64,000 nt of DNA, from contig NZ_VMBP01000006.1 of NCBI RefSeq assembly GCF_007559435.1, forward strand, positions 186,001-250,000, read 5' to 3'. The position numbers were made by a program, and so were the translations under genes. The notes beneath the pieces were generated by a model. The model was not told where the DNA came from, ran no database searches, and saw nothing but the letters and a program-made list of their open reading frames with translations. Origin of the DNA: Ancylobacter moscoviensis (lineage in GTDB: Bacteria > Pseudomonadota > Alphaproteobacteria > Rhizobiales > Xanthobacteraceae). Numbering within the stretch: the first letter of the stretch is position 1; every line of letters begins with the position of its first letter. This document shows positions 28,566 to 37,816 of this stretch, piece after piece.

Positions 28566-28666
28566 ACCGCCGGCAGGATGCCGATTGCGGCAGCTTGCTC
28601 TCGCCGGTTTCTTGCACCCGGCGGCGGATGGCTTACATTCAGCTCAGGTTTTCGTCTGGACGTTCG

Positions 28667-29497
28667 ATGATGAGTTACGTGGAGGCAGCCGGCGCGCCGC
28701 TGCGCAAGACCGGCCATATCAAGTTGCACGGGCCGGAAGGCTTCGCGGGCATGCGCAAGGCCGGAAAACTGGCGGCGGAGGCCCTTGATCTCGTGCACGA
28801 GCTGGTGGCACCCGGTGTGACGACCGACGCGATTGACCGGCTGGTGTTCGAGTTCGCCATGGACCACGACGCCTTGCCGGCGACGCTGATGTATCGCGGC
28901 TATCGCAAGTCCACCTGTACCTCGATCAATCATGTTGTCTGCCACGGCATTCCCAACGAGAAGCCGCTGCGCGAGGGCGATATCGTCAATGTCGACGTCA
29001 CGCTGATCGTCGACGGCTGGTATGGCGATTCGAGCCGCATGTACCCGGTGGGCGAGATTCCGCGCCGCGCCGAGCGGCTGCTCGACGTCACCTATGAATC
29101 GATGATGCGCGGCATTGCCGAGGTAAAGCCGGGCAGGCATGTCGGCGACATCGGCGCGGTGATCCAGGAATATGTCGAGCCGTTCCACATGAGCGTGGTG
29201 CGCGATTTCTGCGGCCACGGCGTGGGCCAGCTCTTCCACGACGAGCCGAACATCGTGCATGTCGGCCGGCGCGGCGACGGCCCGGAGCTGTTGCCGGGCA
29301 TGATCTTCACCATCGAGCCGATGATCAATCTCGGCCGGCCGCATGTGAAGGTGCTCTCGGACGGTTGGACCGCGGTCACCCGCGACCGTTCACTGTCCGC
29401 CCAGTTCGAGCACACGGTCGGTGTCACGGAGACCGGTTGCGAGATCTTCACGCTCTCGCCCAAGGGCTATCACAAGCCGATCTTCGGCGACGCCTGA
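28667..29497 (+). CDS. map: Methionine aminopeptidase, type I
   Basis: 276 residues. All five metal ligands are found: the aspartates in [16 protein letters not shown], the histidine in GHGVGQLFH, and glutamates in FTIEPMI and FEHTVG. The substrate histidine is in NHVVCHGIP. It removes initiator methionine from new proteins in the cytosol. Two adjacent ATG codons (28667, 28670) can start it; the upstream site is weak. It is followed 16 bases later by radC, a pairing common in alphaproteobacteria. Confidence 0.96.
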   Translation: MMSYVEAAGAPLRKTGHIKLHGPEGFAGMRKAGKLAAEALDLVHELVAPGVTTDAIDRLVFEFAMDHDALPATLMYRGYRKSTCTSINHVVCHGIPNEKPLREGDIVNVDVTLIVDGWYGDSSRMYPVGEIPRRAERLLDVTYESMMRGIAEVKPGRHVGDIGAVIQEYVEPFHMSVVRDFCGHGVGQLFHDEPNIVHVGRRGDGPELLPGMIFTIEPMINLGRPHVKVLSDGWTAVTRDRSLSAQFEHTVGVTETGCEIFTLSPKGYHKPIFGDA

Positions 29498-29513
29498 GCA
29501 CGCGGGAGCCCGC

Positions 29514-30272
29514 ATGGCGCGGAAAGGGGCAGGGCGGAACGGCAACGCTTTGTCGACTGACAGCTTTGCCGTGACCGATCCCCCGGGGCTCGCCGAGGCA
29601 TCGGCCCACTATATCGGCCACCGCGAACGGCTGCGCGAGCGCTTCCGGCAGGCCGGCGCCGACGCGCTTCCCGACTATGAACTGCTGGAACTGGTGCTGT
29701 TCCGTGCCGTACCGCGCGCGGACGTGAAGCCGCTCGCCAAAAGCCTCATCGACCGCTTCGGCTCCTTTGCTGAGGTCGTCGCCGCGGCTCCGGGGCGTCT
29801 GCGCGAGGTGAAGGGGGTGGGGGATGCCATCGTCACCGAACTCAAGCTGATCGGTGCGGCGGTGGAGAGGGTCACGCGCGGCAAGGTACGCGAGCGGCCG
29901 GTGCTGTCCTCATGGAGCGCCGTGCTCGCGCATTGCCGCGCCGCCATGGCGTTCGCCGAGCAGGAGCAGTTCCGCATCCTGTTCCTCGACAAGCGCAACC
30001 AGCTCATTCTGGACGAGGTGCAGCAGCGCGGCACCGTCGACCACACGCCGGTCTATCCGCGCGAGGTCGTCAAGCGGGCGCTGGAGGTGGCGGCGAGTGC
30101 CATCATTCTCGTGCACAACCATCCGAGCGGCGACCCGACGCCTTCGAACGCCGACATCCAGATGACGCGGACGATCATCGAGGTGGCCAAGCCCCTCGGC
30201 ATCGAGGTGCACGATCACATCATTGTCGGCAAGGACGGACACGCCAGCCTGCGCGGGCTGCGGCTGATCTGA
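29514..30272 (+). CDS. radC: RadC-like JAB-domain protein
   Basis: 252 residues. An N-terminal UPF0758/HhH part (about 30-110, [21 protein letters not shown] and [16 protein letters not shown]) precedes the JAMM/MPN+ domain (about 130-250), whose zinc motif is complete: [15 protein letters not shown]. The historic DNA-repair label is doubtful; its activity is unproven. The ATG at 29514 follows GGGAG. It converges on the AprI-like gene with eight bases between stops. Confidence 0.94.
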   Translation: MARKGAGRNGNALSTDSFAVTDPPGLAEASAHYIGHRERLRERFRQAGADALPDYELLELVLFRAVPRADVKPLAKSLIDRFGSFAEVVAAAPGRLREVKGVGDAIVTELKLIGAAVERVTRGKVRERPVLSSWSAVLAHCRAAMAFAEQEQFRILFLDKRNQLILDEVQQRGTVDHTPVYPREVVKRALEVAASAIILVHNHPSGDPTPSNADIQMTRTIIEVAKPLGIEVHDHIIVGKDGHASLRGLRLI

Positions 30273-30280
30273 GCCGGTGC

Positions 30281-31015
30281 TCAGGGGCGCGTGAGCAGCA
30301 GCGGCGTGCCTTCATCGGGCGGCACCTTCTCCCAGCCGCCATCCTCCTGCGGGGCGAAACGCAGGCCCTCGCCCTTGGCGGTCAGAAGCACCAGATTGTT
30401 GCCGTCGAGCCGCCAGCGATCGGGCGCCAGGGCGACGATGCCGGTCGCGCAGCCCGGCAGGAGCGTGGCGCGGAATGTGTTCTCACCCGCGTTGGTGTCC
30501 GTCAGCTCGACGCGACAGATTGGCTGCCCGGCAGTCTGTGCCAGGTCCCAGTTGCCGACGAGGTCGGCCGGGCGGATGGCTGGATCAGCCAGACGGGGAT
30601 TGACCAGGAAGTACACGCCGTCGCCCTCGCGCAGGGCTTCCCATGTGCCGCCGACGCCCTCGGTGAACTCGGCCACGAGCCCGCCGGTCGCGCCGTGGAG
30701 GCGGATGGATTCGCCCGGTCCCGGCGTCCATGCGGCGACATCGACGCTGAACAGTATGCTGGAGGCGCAGGCTTCCTTGTCGAGGGTGACATCGAACAGC
30801 GCCGGCTCGGCGCCCTTGCGGCCATAGGGCTTGTCCGTGAGGACAATGGGGCACACGCGGTCGCCATCGGCATTGGTGAGCTGATAGCTGTCGGCCAGCG
30901 CCGCCGCGCGCCCGGCGATGTCCGGCTCCGGTGCGGGCGTTTCCTGTGCCTGCGCCGACAGGGGGAGGCCGGCAAGAACGACGGCAAGGATGGCGAGACG
31001 CGGCCGCAGTCTCAT
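30281..31015 (-). CDS. Periplasmic AprI/Inh-type metalloprotease inhibitor, two domains
   Basis: 244 residues with a signal peptide (cleavage near SAQAQE). Two copies of the beta-barrel Inh fold can be traced: domain 1 (about 38-140: YQLTNADGDRVCPIVLTD) and domain 2 (about 150-240: WDLAQTAGQPICRVELTD). Each has the family's cysteine pair and a Trp or Tyr-x-Leu start. Inh proteins bind serralysin-type proteases in the periplasm; related domains occur in Omp19-like lipoproteins. It follows the dehydrogenase gene after ten bases, with GAGGAGG upstream. Confidence 0.78.
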   Translation of the reverse strand: MRLRPRLAILAVVLAGLPLSAQAQETPAPEPDIAGRAAALADSYQLTNADGDRVCPIVLTDKPYGRKGAEPALFDVTLDKEACASSILFSVDVAAWTPGPGESIRLHGATGGLVAEFTEGVGGTWEALREGDGVYFLVNPRLADPAIRPADLVGNWDLAQTAGQPICRVELTDTNAGENTFRATLLPGCATGIVALAPDRWRLDGNNLVLLTAKGEGLRFAPQEDGGWEKVPPDEGTPLLLTRP

Positions 31016-31025
31016 GCGTGCCTCC

Positions 31026-32009
31026 TCAGGCGGGCGTCTTGACGGGCGTTTCCGGCACCGGCGTCAGCGGCGGCCGGCCGGAGAACCAGGCGGTCAGGTT
31101 GTCGACGACGAGCTGGCCCATGGCATTCCGGGTGAGATGGGTGGCCGAGGCGACGTGCGGGAGCAGCACAACGTTGTCGAGCGCGATAAGCGCCTCCGGC
31201 ACATGCGGTTCGTTGGCGAAGACGTCGAGGCCGGCGCTGGCGATGGTGCCTTGCTGGAGGGCCTTGATCAGCGCCTCCTCGTCCACCACTGAGCCGCGGG
31301 CCACGTTGATCAGCGACCCGGTGGGGCCGAGTGCTGCCAGCACCTCGGCATTGATCATGTGATTGGTTTCCGGCCCGCCGGGAACGATGACGATCAGAAC
31401 GTCGACGTCGCGCGCCAGCCCGAGCAGGTCGGGATAGTGCCTGTAGGGTACGCCTTCGACGGGCCGGCGGCTGTGATAGGCGATCGGTCTGCCGAAGCCT
31501 TCGAGGCGCTGGGCGATAGCCTTGCCGATGCGACCCATGCCGACGATACCGATGGTGCGGTCGCGCAGCGTGGCGGTGAGCGGGAAAGCCCCCGAGGGCC
31601 ACTTGCCGGCCCGCAGATAACGCTCGGCCTGCGGCAGCTGCCGGATGGTGGAGAGAACGAGGCCGACGGTCAGGTCCGCTACCTCATCGTCGAGCACGCC
31701 GGGCGTATTCGTGACGACGATGCCGCGTCGCCCGGCCGCCTCGGCGTCCACCGAATCGTAGCCGACCCCGAAGTTGGCGACGATCTCCAGCGCCGGCAGG
31801 CGCGCCATCAGCGCGTCCGTGACACGGCGGGCCCCGCCGCCGGTCGAGCCGACGCCGGTGGCAGCGGCGCGGATGTGCGGGCCGATCTCGGCAAGAACCG
31901 CCTCCGCGTCGGGGGCGTCGAGGCGGTGAACGGTGAAGTGCTCGTTCAGCTGCGCCTCGATCATCGCCATCATGGGGCCGGTCTGGAGAAGGTCGGGGCG
32001 AGCGGACAT
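31026..32009 (-). CDS. D-2-hydroxyacid dehydrogenase, glyoxylate/hydroxypyruvate reductase-like
   Basis: 327 residues. NAD(P) motif GMGRIG (about 155) followed by a basic YHSRRP, which favours NADPH. The catalytic triad is R in NVARGSVVDE, E in NEPHVPE and H in LLPHVASAT. GhrB-like enzymes reduce glyoxylate and hydroxypyruvate. This would overlap functionally with the gcl locus at the other end of the window, but there is no positional link. The start at 32009 follows AGGAG. Confidence 0.9.
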   Translation of the reverse strand: MSARPDLLQTGPMMAMIEAQLNEHFTVHRLDAPDAEAVLAEIGPHIRAAATGVGSTGGGARRVTDALMARLPALEIVANFGVGYDSVDAEAAGRRGIVVTNTPGVLDDEVADLTVGLVLSTIRQLPQAERYLRAGKWPSGAFPLTATLRDRTIGIVGMGRIGKAIAQRLEGFGRPIAYHSRRPVEGVPYRHYPDLLGLARDVDVLIVIVPGGPETNHMINAEVLAALGPTGSLINVARGSVVDEEALIKALQQGTIASAGLDVFANEPHVPEALIALDNVVLLPHVASATHLTRNAMGQLVVDNLTAWFSGRPPLTPVPETPVKTPA

Positions 32010-32081
32010 GAGGAACTCCTGAGCGAAGGGGCCGGTATTCCTCACCAAAGCGGAGGCGGTTTCAAGCCCCCGCGCGCTTGG

Positions 32082-32591
32082 TCAGACCGTCTCTTCCTCG
32101 GCGCCTTCCGCCTCGTCGGCCCCATCAGCGTCCTCGGCCGTGTCGCTGACGACGGTGCCGAGCTCGGTCGACAGGTTGCGCTCCATCTTGCGCAGAAGCT
32201 TACGCAGGCGCTTGCGGTCCTTCCCATCGAGGCCGGCCGTCATCGTCCCTTCGAGCGAATCCCAGATGTCGTCGATCGCGCCGGCGCGCGTGCGCCCCTC
32301 ATCGGTAAGATAGACTCGCACGAGGCGGGCGTCGCCTTCCGAGGCGCGCCGCACCAGAAGGCCCTGAGCCGAGAGACGGCCGACGGTCTTCGATGCGGTG
32401 GGTGGGCGGACTTTCAGCGCCGCCGCCAGTTCGGTCATGGTGCGCCCATCCGTGTCGGCGAGCAGCTTGAGCACCGATTCCTGACCGGGAAACAACCCGA
32501 TTTCCTGCAGACGACGCGCTGCGAGGGCGCGCTGGAGACGCGCCGTATGCTGCAGTCTCTGGCCGATTTTCTTTTCGAAGCCGTCCTTCAT
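32082..32591 (-). CDS. MarR-family regulator with acidic tail
   Basis: 169 residues. Winged helix (about 35-110) with LAAALKVRPPTASKTVGRLSAQGLL and the wing R-x-EGDARLVRVYLTDEG. The C-terminus is unusually acidic (EDADGADEAEGAEEE), beyond the normal dimerisation helix. The ATG at 32591 gives the standard MarR length; upstream codons to 32675 lack similarity and contain the operator. It is 72 bases upstream of the dehydrogenase gene in the same direction, which could be its target. Confidence 0.9.
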   Translation of the reverse strand: MKDGFEKKIGQRLQHTARLQRALAARRLQEIGLFPGQESVLKLLADTDGRTMTELAAALKVRPPTASKTVGRLSAQGLLVRRASEGDARLVRVYLTDEGRTRAGAIDDIWDSLEGTMTAGLDGKDRKRLRKLLRKMERNLSTELGTVVSDTAEDADGADEAEGAEEETV

Positions 32592-32619
32592 GGGTGCCCC
32601 CGCGATCCGAAACGCCAAG

Positions 32620-32637
32620 GCAACAACTATTTGTTGC
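32620..32637. promoter_or_regulatory. MarR operator, perfect inverted repeat
   Basis: GCAACAA-CTAT-TTGTTGC has seven-base perfect arms, centred about 37 bases upstream of the marR ATG. Arms of CAACAA/TTGTTG type are typical of MarR-family sites, so autorepression is likely. Confidence 0.75.
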
Positions 32638-32754
32638 GATAGAAGCGGCTTGCCGTGACACGAACATGGCCGCAATTGGCAATTTCGTCAAAGTTCCGAT
32701 AAATCACAGCAAGATTTTTATATTTCGACCGAGAATTCACACCCGGATCCAAGT

Positions 32755-33342
32755 TCATATGCGCGCAAAGCGTGCTTCCACCCGGGCGAGGAACGCGGCA
32801 CGCCGGCCTTCACTCACCGAGTCCATGCCGTGCAGCGCCAGCCATACCTTGCGGGCGCGGGGGTGAACAATTCCTCCCACCCCGTCGAGCAGGATGCGCC
32901 GGCCGGGCTGGCCGATCCATAGCCACCAGTACCAGGGCGAGCCGAGCGTGGTGACGGTGGCCAGGAGGCGGATATTGGTCAGCCGGCGCTCGAGCGGGCG
33001 CATCGGCTCGGGCATGCCGAAGGTCTCGTGCGGCACCAGCACCCGGTCGAGCCAGCCCTTCAGCATGGCCGGCGGGCCGTACCACCAGGTCGGGGCCACG
33101 AAGATCAGTGCCTCCGCCCGCTTCACCCGTTCGAGATGGGCGGCGATGGGCAGTACGTTGGTGCCCGGCGTGTGGTAGCCGAGGCGTTCTTCCCGGCCCA
33201 TGGTGGGGTCGAAGCCTTCCGCGTAGAGATCGATCAGGTCGACCTCGTGCCCGGCCGTCCCGAGGCCGCGCAGCACCGCGTCGCGTATGGCCGCGCTGAA
33301 GCTTTCAGGGACGGGATGGCAATAGACGACGAGCGCCTGCAT
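32755..33342 (-). CDS. Flavodoxin-fold NAD(P)H oxidoreductase
   Basis: 195 residues of the KefF/MdaB/NQO family. FMN-binding features are HPVPESFSAAIRDAV near the start, TWWYGPPAMLKGWLDRVL in the middle and a C-terminal aromatic patch. Such enzymes reduce quinones or act as electron partners. The ATG overlaps the stop of the FAD oxidase gene by one base (TGATG), so the two are translationally coupled and probably work in the same pathway. It ends the leftward catabolic operon. Confidence 0.88.
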   Translation of the reverse strand: MQALVVYCHPVPESFSAAIRDAVLRGLGTAGHEVDLIDLYAEGFDPTMGREERLGYHTPGTNVLPIAAHLERVKRAEALIFVAPTWWYGPPAMLKGWLDRVLVPHETFGMPEPMRPLERRLTNIRLLATVTTLGSPWYWWLWIGQPGRRILLDGVGGIVHPRARKVWLALHGMDSVSEGRRAAFLARVEARFARI

Positions 33343-34775
33343 CACGCCTCTCTCGTCACGTCGCGTTCGAGGCCGGGGAAGAGGTAGGTCCGCCGCGTGC
33401 TGAAATCGAACGCCGGGTCCTCCCATGCGATCATCTTGCCGGGATTGAGAAGCCCGGCCGGATCGGCCTCGCGCTTGAAGGCGAGCTGCGCCGCATCAGT
33501 CTGCTTCATGCCGCCCTCCTCCAGCGTGTAGCGATGCGGATTGAATACCGGAATACCTTCCGCTTCGTGAAGCGCTATGATTTCTTCCAGCCGCTCCTCC
33601 GTGGTGAAACGCACCAGCGGCAGGCCGAAGCAGGTGATCTTGCCGTCGAAGCGCACGAATTCCAGATGCGCCGGCACTTCCTCGCCGAGCAGGGCATGGA
33701 TGCGGCCGATGAGGGCCAGCTGGTTTGGAAACGGATAGAGCGTCTGCAGATAGGTGATCGTCGGGTCGACCCGCAGCGCCCGAAGGGTCGTGTGGTTCCA
33801 GGTCAGTTCGTAGAGCGGCGGCAGGCCCTTGGCCTCCTCCGTCGGCACGAGATCCGAACGGTAGAGCATCTGTCCGCCGCGCGAGGCGGTGAAGTCGTCG
33901 AAGGCGGTACGGGCGATCGGCGCCAGCATCACCAGCACCACGTGCGTGCCGTCGGGCAGGTATTTGCGATGCCGCAGGAAATAGTCCTGCGGGACGGGGG
34001 CGGCGATGACCGAGATCAGCTTCTTGAGGATCGCGTCCTGCTCGCCCAGCGCGTTGGCATAGGCGGTGGCATCAGCGAAATCGTCGAAGCCGACGATGGC
34101 CTCGATCCAGTCGCAGGCGCCGGCGAGGGGCATCTCAGCTTCCAGGATGATGCCGTTGGTGCCATAGGCATGCGCGACCTTCTGCACCTCTTCGCCCGTC
34201 AGTTCGAGAATGCGCGGGGGCATCTCCATGGTGGCGACACGCAGGGAAACGATGTTGCCGAGGTCGCGCAGACCGCCCCAGGTGATGGAGCCGACGCCGG
34301 CCGAACCGCCGGCGATGAAGCCGCCGATGGAGGCGGTGCGATAGGTGGAGGGATGCAGGCGCAGCTCCTGCCCCGACAGCCGGCAGGCGGCGTCGATGTC
34401 GGCGAGGATGGCGCCGGCCTGGGCGCGTACGCGGCCGGGCGCGATCTCCAGCACCTTGTCGAGGCCGGAGAGGTCCAGTACCAGCCCGCCGGCCAGCGGC
34501 ATGGCCTGACCGTAATTGCCGGTGCCGGTGCCGGCGCCGCGCGGAGTGACGGGGACGCCGAGCTCCCCGCAGGCGGCGAGGACGCGCAGCACCTCCTCCT
34601 CGGTGGTTGGAAAGGCGACGATGTCGCCATTCACGCCGTCGAGCTGGCGCTTGAGCGTCGGTGAGTACCAGTAGAAGTCGCGGCTCTTCTGGCGCACCAG
34701 GGCGGGATTGTCCTCGGTGCGGATGTCGCCCAGCCGGGTTTTCAGGGCGACGATGTCGTAGGCATCAGATGGCAT
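33342..34775 (-). CDS. GlcD-type FAD-binding oxidase/dehydrogenase
   Basis: 477 residues. The PCMH FAD domain (about 45-225) has the pyrophosphate loop PRGAGTGTGNYGQAMP and STYRTASIGGFIAGGSAGVGS; a C-terminal oxidase domain ends DPAGLLNPGKM. These proteins oxidise 2-hydroxy acids such as glycolate or D-lactate, or dihydro-type substrates. Its start overlaps the amidohydrolase stop by eleven bases and its stop overlaps the flavodoxin-fold gene, so all three are co-translated. The electron acceptor might be the flavodoxin-fold protein; this is inference. Confidence 0.88.
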   Translation of the reverse strand: MPSDAYDIVALKTRLGDIRTEDNPALVRQKSRDFYWYSPTLKRQLDGVNGDIVAFPTTEEEVLRVLAACGELGVPVTPRGAGTGTGNYGQAMPLAGGLVLDLSGLDKVLEIAPGRVRAQAGAILADIDAACRLSGQELRLHPSTYRTASIGGFIAGGSAGVGSITWGGLRDLGNIVSLRVATMEMPPRILELTGEEVQKVAHAYGTNGIILEAEMPLAGACDWIEAIVGFDDFADATAYANALGEQDAILKKLISVIAAPVPQDYFLRHRKYLPDGTHVVLVMLAPIARTAFDDFTASRGGQMLYRSDLVPTEEAKGLPPLYELTWNHTTLRALRVDPTITYLQTLYPFPNQLALIGRIHALLGEEVPAHLEFVRFDGKITCFGLPLVRFTTEERLEEIIALHEAEGIPVFNPHRYTLEEGGMKQTDAAQLAFKREADPAGLLNPGKMIAWEDPAFDFSTRRTYLFPGLERDVTREA

Positions 34776-36102
34776 CGGAGCGCTCCATCAGGTCGTCCAG
34801 TTCGGCATAATCGGGCCGCGTGGTGTCGATTGCCCGCCCCTCGCGCAGCACGCGGCGGTCGAGCTGGGGACGGGACAGCGCCTCGTTGAGGCTGCGGGCA
34901 CGAAAGAGCAGGAGGTCGGCAGGACGGCCGGGGCCGAGAAGGCCGGCCTCGATGCCCATATGCATGGCCGGCGCGCGCGCAATAATCGAGGGCCAGTCGC
35001 CATGCGGATGGTCGAGATGGGCGATGCGACTGGCCTCCCGATAGACTTCGACGAGGTCGAGGTCGCCATAGGCGTAGAAGGGATCGCGGGCATTGTCGCT
35101 CGCGACCATGACCGGGATGCTGCGCGCCTTCATCTCGTGCAGCAGCGTGATCCCCCGCCAGCGCGGGGTGTGGGAGGGGTGGCGGTCTTGGAGGTAAAGG
35201 TTGCATGTGGGTAGCGAAACGACGGCGATGCCGGCCTCCGCTACCCGGTCGAGCGTGCGGTCGGCCTCCGCCGTCTCCTGACGGGCGAGGGAGCAGCAAT
35301 GGCCGACAAGCACTTGACCCTGAAAGCTTCGGCGCAGGGCGACCTCGGCGATCAGGGCGAGGGAACGGGCTCCGGGATCGGCGCTTTCGTCGACGTGGAG
35401 ATCGAGATCGAGACCGTAGCGTTCCGCCGTCTCGAACAGTCGCTCCAGCCCCGCCGGTAGCGCCGCAGACATGTAGGTGACGGCGCCCAGCACGCCGCCA
35501 TGGGCGCGTACCGCATCGACGAGCGGCAGGAATTCGGCGTCGTCCAGCACGAGATCGATAGGGGTGAGGCACACGGCCTGCAGCGCGATGCGCCCCGCCC
35601 AGCGCTCGCGCATCTCCGCGAAGACCGGCCAGCTGATGGCGGTCTGCGGGCCGATGGAATCGAGATGGGTGCGGATCGCCACCGTGCCGTGCGCATAGGC
35701 GCAGCGCAGGGCGAAATCCATGCGCCGGCGCACGTCCTGCGCGTTCCAGTTGGCGCGCCGGTCGGCATCGGCGGCGGCAAGGGCGCCGGCGAAGGTGCCG
35801 TCGGGGTTCGGCGCGCGCTTCCAGATGAAGCCCTTGTCGAGATGAGTGTGAACGTCGACAGGGCCGGGAAGGACCAGCCGGCCGGCGAGCTCGAGCCGCG
35901 CGGCGCCATTGAGGAGAGTTCCGGCGGGTGCGAGACGGGCGATGCGTCCCGCCTCGACCGCGATATCCAGCTCGACCAATCCTTCGGCGTCGACCGGAGC
36001 GGGGAGGGCTGCTTCGTCCGATACGAGGCAGGCGGGAACGCGGACGCGGCCGAGCACATAGGCGGAGGGGGGAGCGGCGAGATCGAATTCCTGCATGGTC
36101 AT
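34765..36102 (-). CDS. Cytosine deaminase-like metal-dependent amidohydrolase
   Basis: 445 residues. Metal ligands are visible in order: HTHLDK (85-90), a histidine in DLDLHVDES, one in LVGHCCSLA, and the aspartate of MVASDNARDPF. The HTHLDKGF variant and YGDLDLVEVYREA are typical of the cytosine deaminase/isoguanine deaminase branch. It would hydrolyse a ring amidine or amide. The start at 36102 overlaps the permease stop as ATGA; a second ATG at 36096 also has GGAG upstream. The very long open frame extending to 36990 is not coding. Confidence 0.88.
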   Translation of the reverse strand: MTMQEFDLAAPPSAYVLGRVRVPACLVSDEAALPAPVDAEGLVELDIAVEAGRIARLAPAGTLLNGAARLELAGRLVLPGPVDVHTHLDKGFIWKRAPNPDGTFAGALAAADADRRANWNAQDVRRRMDFALRCAYAHGTVAIRTHLDSIGPQTAISWPVFAEMRERWAGRIALQAVCLTPIDLVLDDAEFLPLVDAVRAHGGVLGAVTYMSAALPAGLERLFETAERYGLDLDLHVDESADPGARSLALIAEVALRRSFQGQVLVGHCCSLARQETAEADRTLDRVAEAGIAVVSLPTCNLYLQDRHPSHTPRWRGITLLHEMKARSIPVMVASDNARDPFYAYGDLDLVEVYREASRIAHLDHPHGDWPSIIARAPAMHMGIEAGLLGPGRPADLLLFRARSLNEALSRPQLDRRVLREGRAIDTTRPDYAELDDLMERSDAI

Positions 36103-36917
36103 GCTCCGCCGAGTTCGCTCTCGTGCCAGCGGCGGAGCACGAGCCAGGAGAGCAGGCTCAGCGCGGCATAGATGAGGATGCCGGCCAGCGAGATGAGCAG
36201 CAGCGCCGCGAAGAGGCGCGGAATGTTCAGCCGGTAGGCGGACTCGACGATGCGGAAGGCGAGGCCGGAGCCCTGTCCCGCCGAGCCCGCCGCGATCTCG
36301 CCGACCACCGCGCCGATGAGCGCCAGCCCGCCGGCGATGCGCAGGCCGCCGAGGAAATAGGGCAGGGCGGTCGGCAGCTTGAGCCGCAGCAGCGTCTGCC
36401 AGCGGGAGGCGCCGGCGAGGCGGAACAGGTCGCGCAGGTTCGGATCCACCGAATTGAGGCCGAGCGTGGTGTTGGAGAGCACCGGGAAGAAGGCGACGAT
36501 CCACGCGCAGACCAGCACCGCGGTGTCGGTGGAAAGATAGATCAGCATCAGCGGCGCCACCGCGATGACCGGCGTCACCTGCAGGATGACCGCGATGGGA
36601 AACAGCGAGAACTCGACGATGCGCGCGCTGGCGAAGATGAGCGCCAGAGCGACGCCTCCCGCAGCGGCGAGGAGGAGCGCCAGCACCGTCGTCTCCAGCG
36701 TGACCAGCATGGACTGGAACAGCACGACGCGGTCGCTGACGAGCGTTTCCAGCACCTGCCCCGGACTTGGCAGCACATAGGGCGGCAGGTTGTTGATCCG
36801 TACCACCAGCGCCCAGAGGGCGACGAGCGCGGCGAGCACGCCGATCGGCAGCAGCCAGCGGAAGGGGAACGGCCGGGAGGAGGAATGTTCGAGGTGCCGC
36901 TCCATGCGCCGCTCCAT
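36099..36917 (-). CDS. ABC transporter permease, NitT/TauT/ThiX type
   Basis: 272 residues, about six membrane helices. The cytoplasmic EAA-like loop is GASRWQTLLRLKLPTALP. It forms the inner-membrane channel for the importer whose ATPase and binding protein are encoded just upstream. The start at 36917 follows GGGAGGGAG; an ATG at 36905 is an alternative. It is 14 bases after the ATPase stop and overlaps the amidohydrolase start. Confidence 0.9.
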   Translation of the reverse strand: MERRMERHLEHSSSRPFPFRWLLPIGVLAALVALWALVVRINNLPPYVLPSPGQVLETLVSDRVVLFQSMLVTLETTVLALLLAAAGGVALALIFASARIVEFSLFPIAVILQVTPVIAVAPLMLIYLSTDTAVLVCAWIVAFFPVLSNTTLGLNSVDPNLRDLFRLAGASRWQTLLRLKLPTALPYFLGGLRIAGGLALIGAVVGEIAAGSAGQGSGLAFRIVESAYRLNIPRLFAALLLISLAGILIYAALSLLSWLVLRRWHESELGGA

Positions 36918-36931
36918 CTCCCTCCCGGCCG

Positions 36932-37732
36932 TCAGCGCGCTTCCATCGCCCGGGCGAGGGCGAGGGAGGTCTCGCGGCACAGGCCGGCATATTCCGGCGA
37001 GGTGCGGAATGCCTCGTCGCGCGGCTGGTTCGGGTCGATGGACAGTTCCGCCGAGACCCGGCCCGGTCGGGCGCGGAAGACGAGGATGCGCGAGGACAGG
37101 AACACCGATTCGAACACCGAATGGGTGACGAAGACGATGGTGCAGCCCAGTTGCCGCCAGACCTCGAGGAGATCGTTGTTGAGCTTGAAGCGGGTGATCT
37201 CGTCGAGCGCCGCGAAGGGCTCGTCCATCAGCAGCAGGCGCGGCTTGGTGACGAGCGCGCGGGCGATGGAGACGCGCATCTTCATGCCGCCGGACAGCTC
37301 GCGCGGATAGGCGTCCCGGAAGCCCGACAGCCCGACCATCTCCAGCGCCTCGGCGATGGAAGGCTCGGCCTCGCGGCGGCCGATGCCGGCGAGCTTGAGC
37401 GGCAGGTGCACATTGCCGAACACGCTGGCCCACGGCATCAGCGTCGGCTCCTGGAAGACGAAGCCGATGGAGCGCGGGCCGGTGGTGCGGCGCGTCGCTT
37501 CCCCGCCGTTCCAGTCGAGCCGGCCGGCGGTCGGCTCGGTGAGGCCGGCGATGAGGCGCAGCGCCGTCGACTTGCCGCAGCCGGAGGGGCCGAGCAGCGA
37601 GAGGAATTCGCCCTGCCGGACCTCCATGTCGAGGCCTTCGAGCGCCGTCACATTATTGGCGAAGCGCTTGCCGACGCCCCTGAGGCTGAGCAGCACCGTG
37701 CCGGCGTCGGCTTCCGCGATCACGTCATTCAT
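36932..37732 (-). CDS. ABC transporter ATP-binding protein, NitT/TauT/ThiZ type
   Basis: 266 residues. Walker A GPSGCGKST, Q-loop FQEP, signature LSGGMKMR, Walker B LLLMDEPFAALD and a switch histidine (VTHSVFES) are all present. I start at the ATG at 37732 by family length; a GTG at 37762 is possible, and neither has a clear ribosome site. It lies 84 bases after the binding-protein gene. Confidence 0.92.
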   Translation of the reverse strand: MNDVIAEADAGTVLLSLRGVGKRFANNVTALEGLDMEVRQGEFLSLLGPSGCGKSTALRLIAGLTEPTAGRLDWNGGEATRRTTGPRSIGFVFQEPTLMPWASVFGNVHLPLKLAGIGRREAEPSIAEALEMVGLSGFRDAYPRELSGGMKMRVSIARALVTKPRLLLMDEPFAALDEITRFKLNNDLLEVWRQLGCTIVFVTHSVFESVFLSSRILVFRARPGRVSAELSIDPNQPRDEAFRTSPEYAGLCRETSLALARAMEAR

Positions 37733-37816
37733 GCGCAGCGTGCGGCGATGCGCGAGGTGCACGGCGGCTGGAGCGGCCGGGATGATGGCGAAAGGCGCGG
37801 CGTCATGGACGCTCCG

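Noticed and set aside
28595-28666. Upstream extension of map to 28595
   Set aside because: The extra residues have no family similarity; the tandem ATG at 28667/28670 matches the normal N-terminus.
34765-36990. 741-codon open frame suggesting a larger amidohydrolase
   Set aside because: The upstream part overlaps the ABC permease gene, which has clear membrane helices; the ATGA overlap at 36099-36102 gives the real start.
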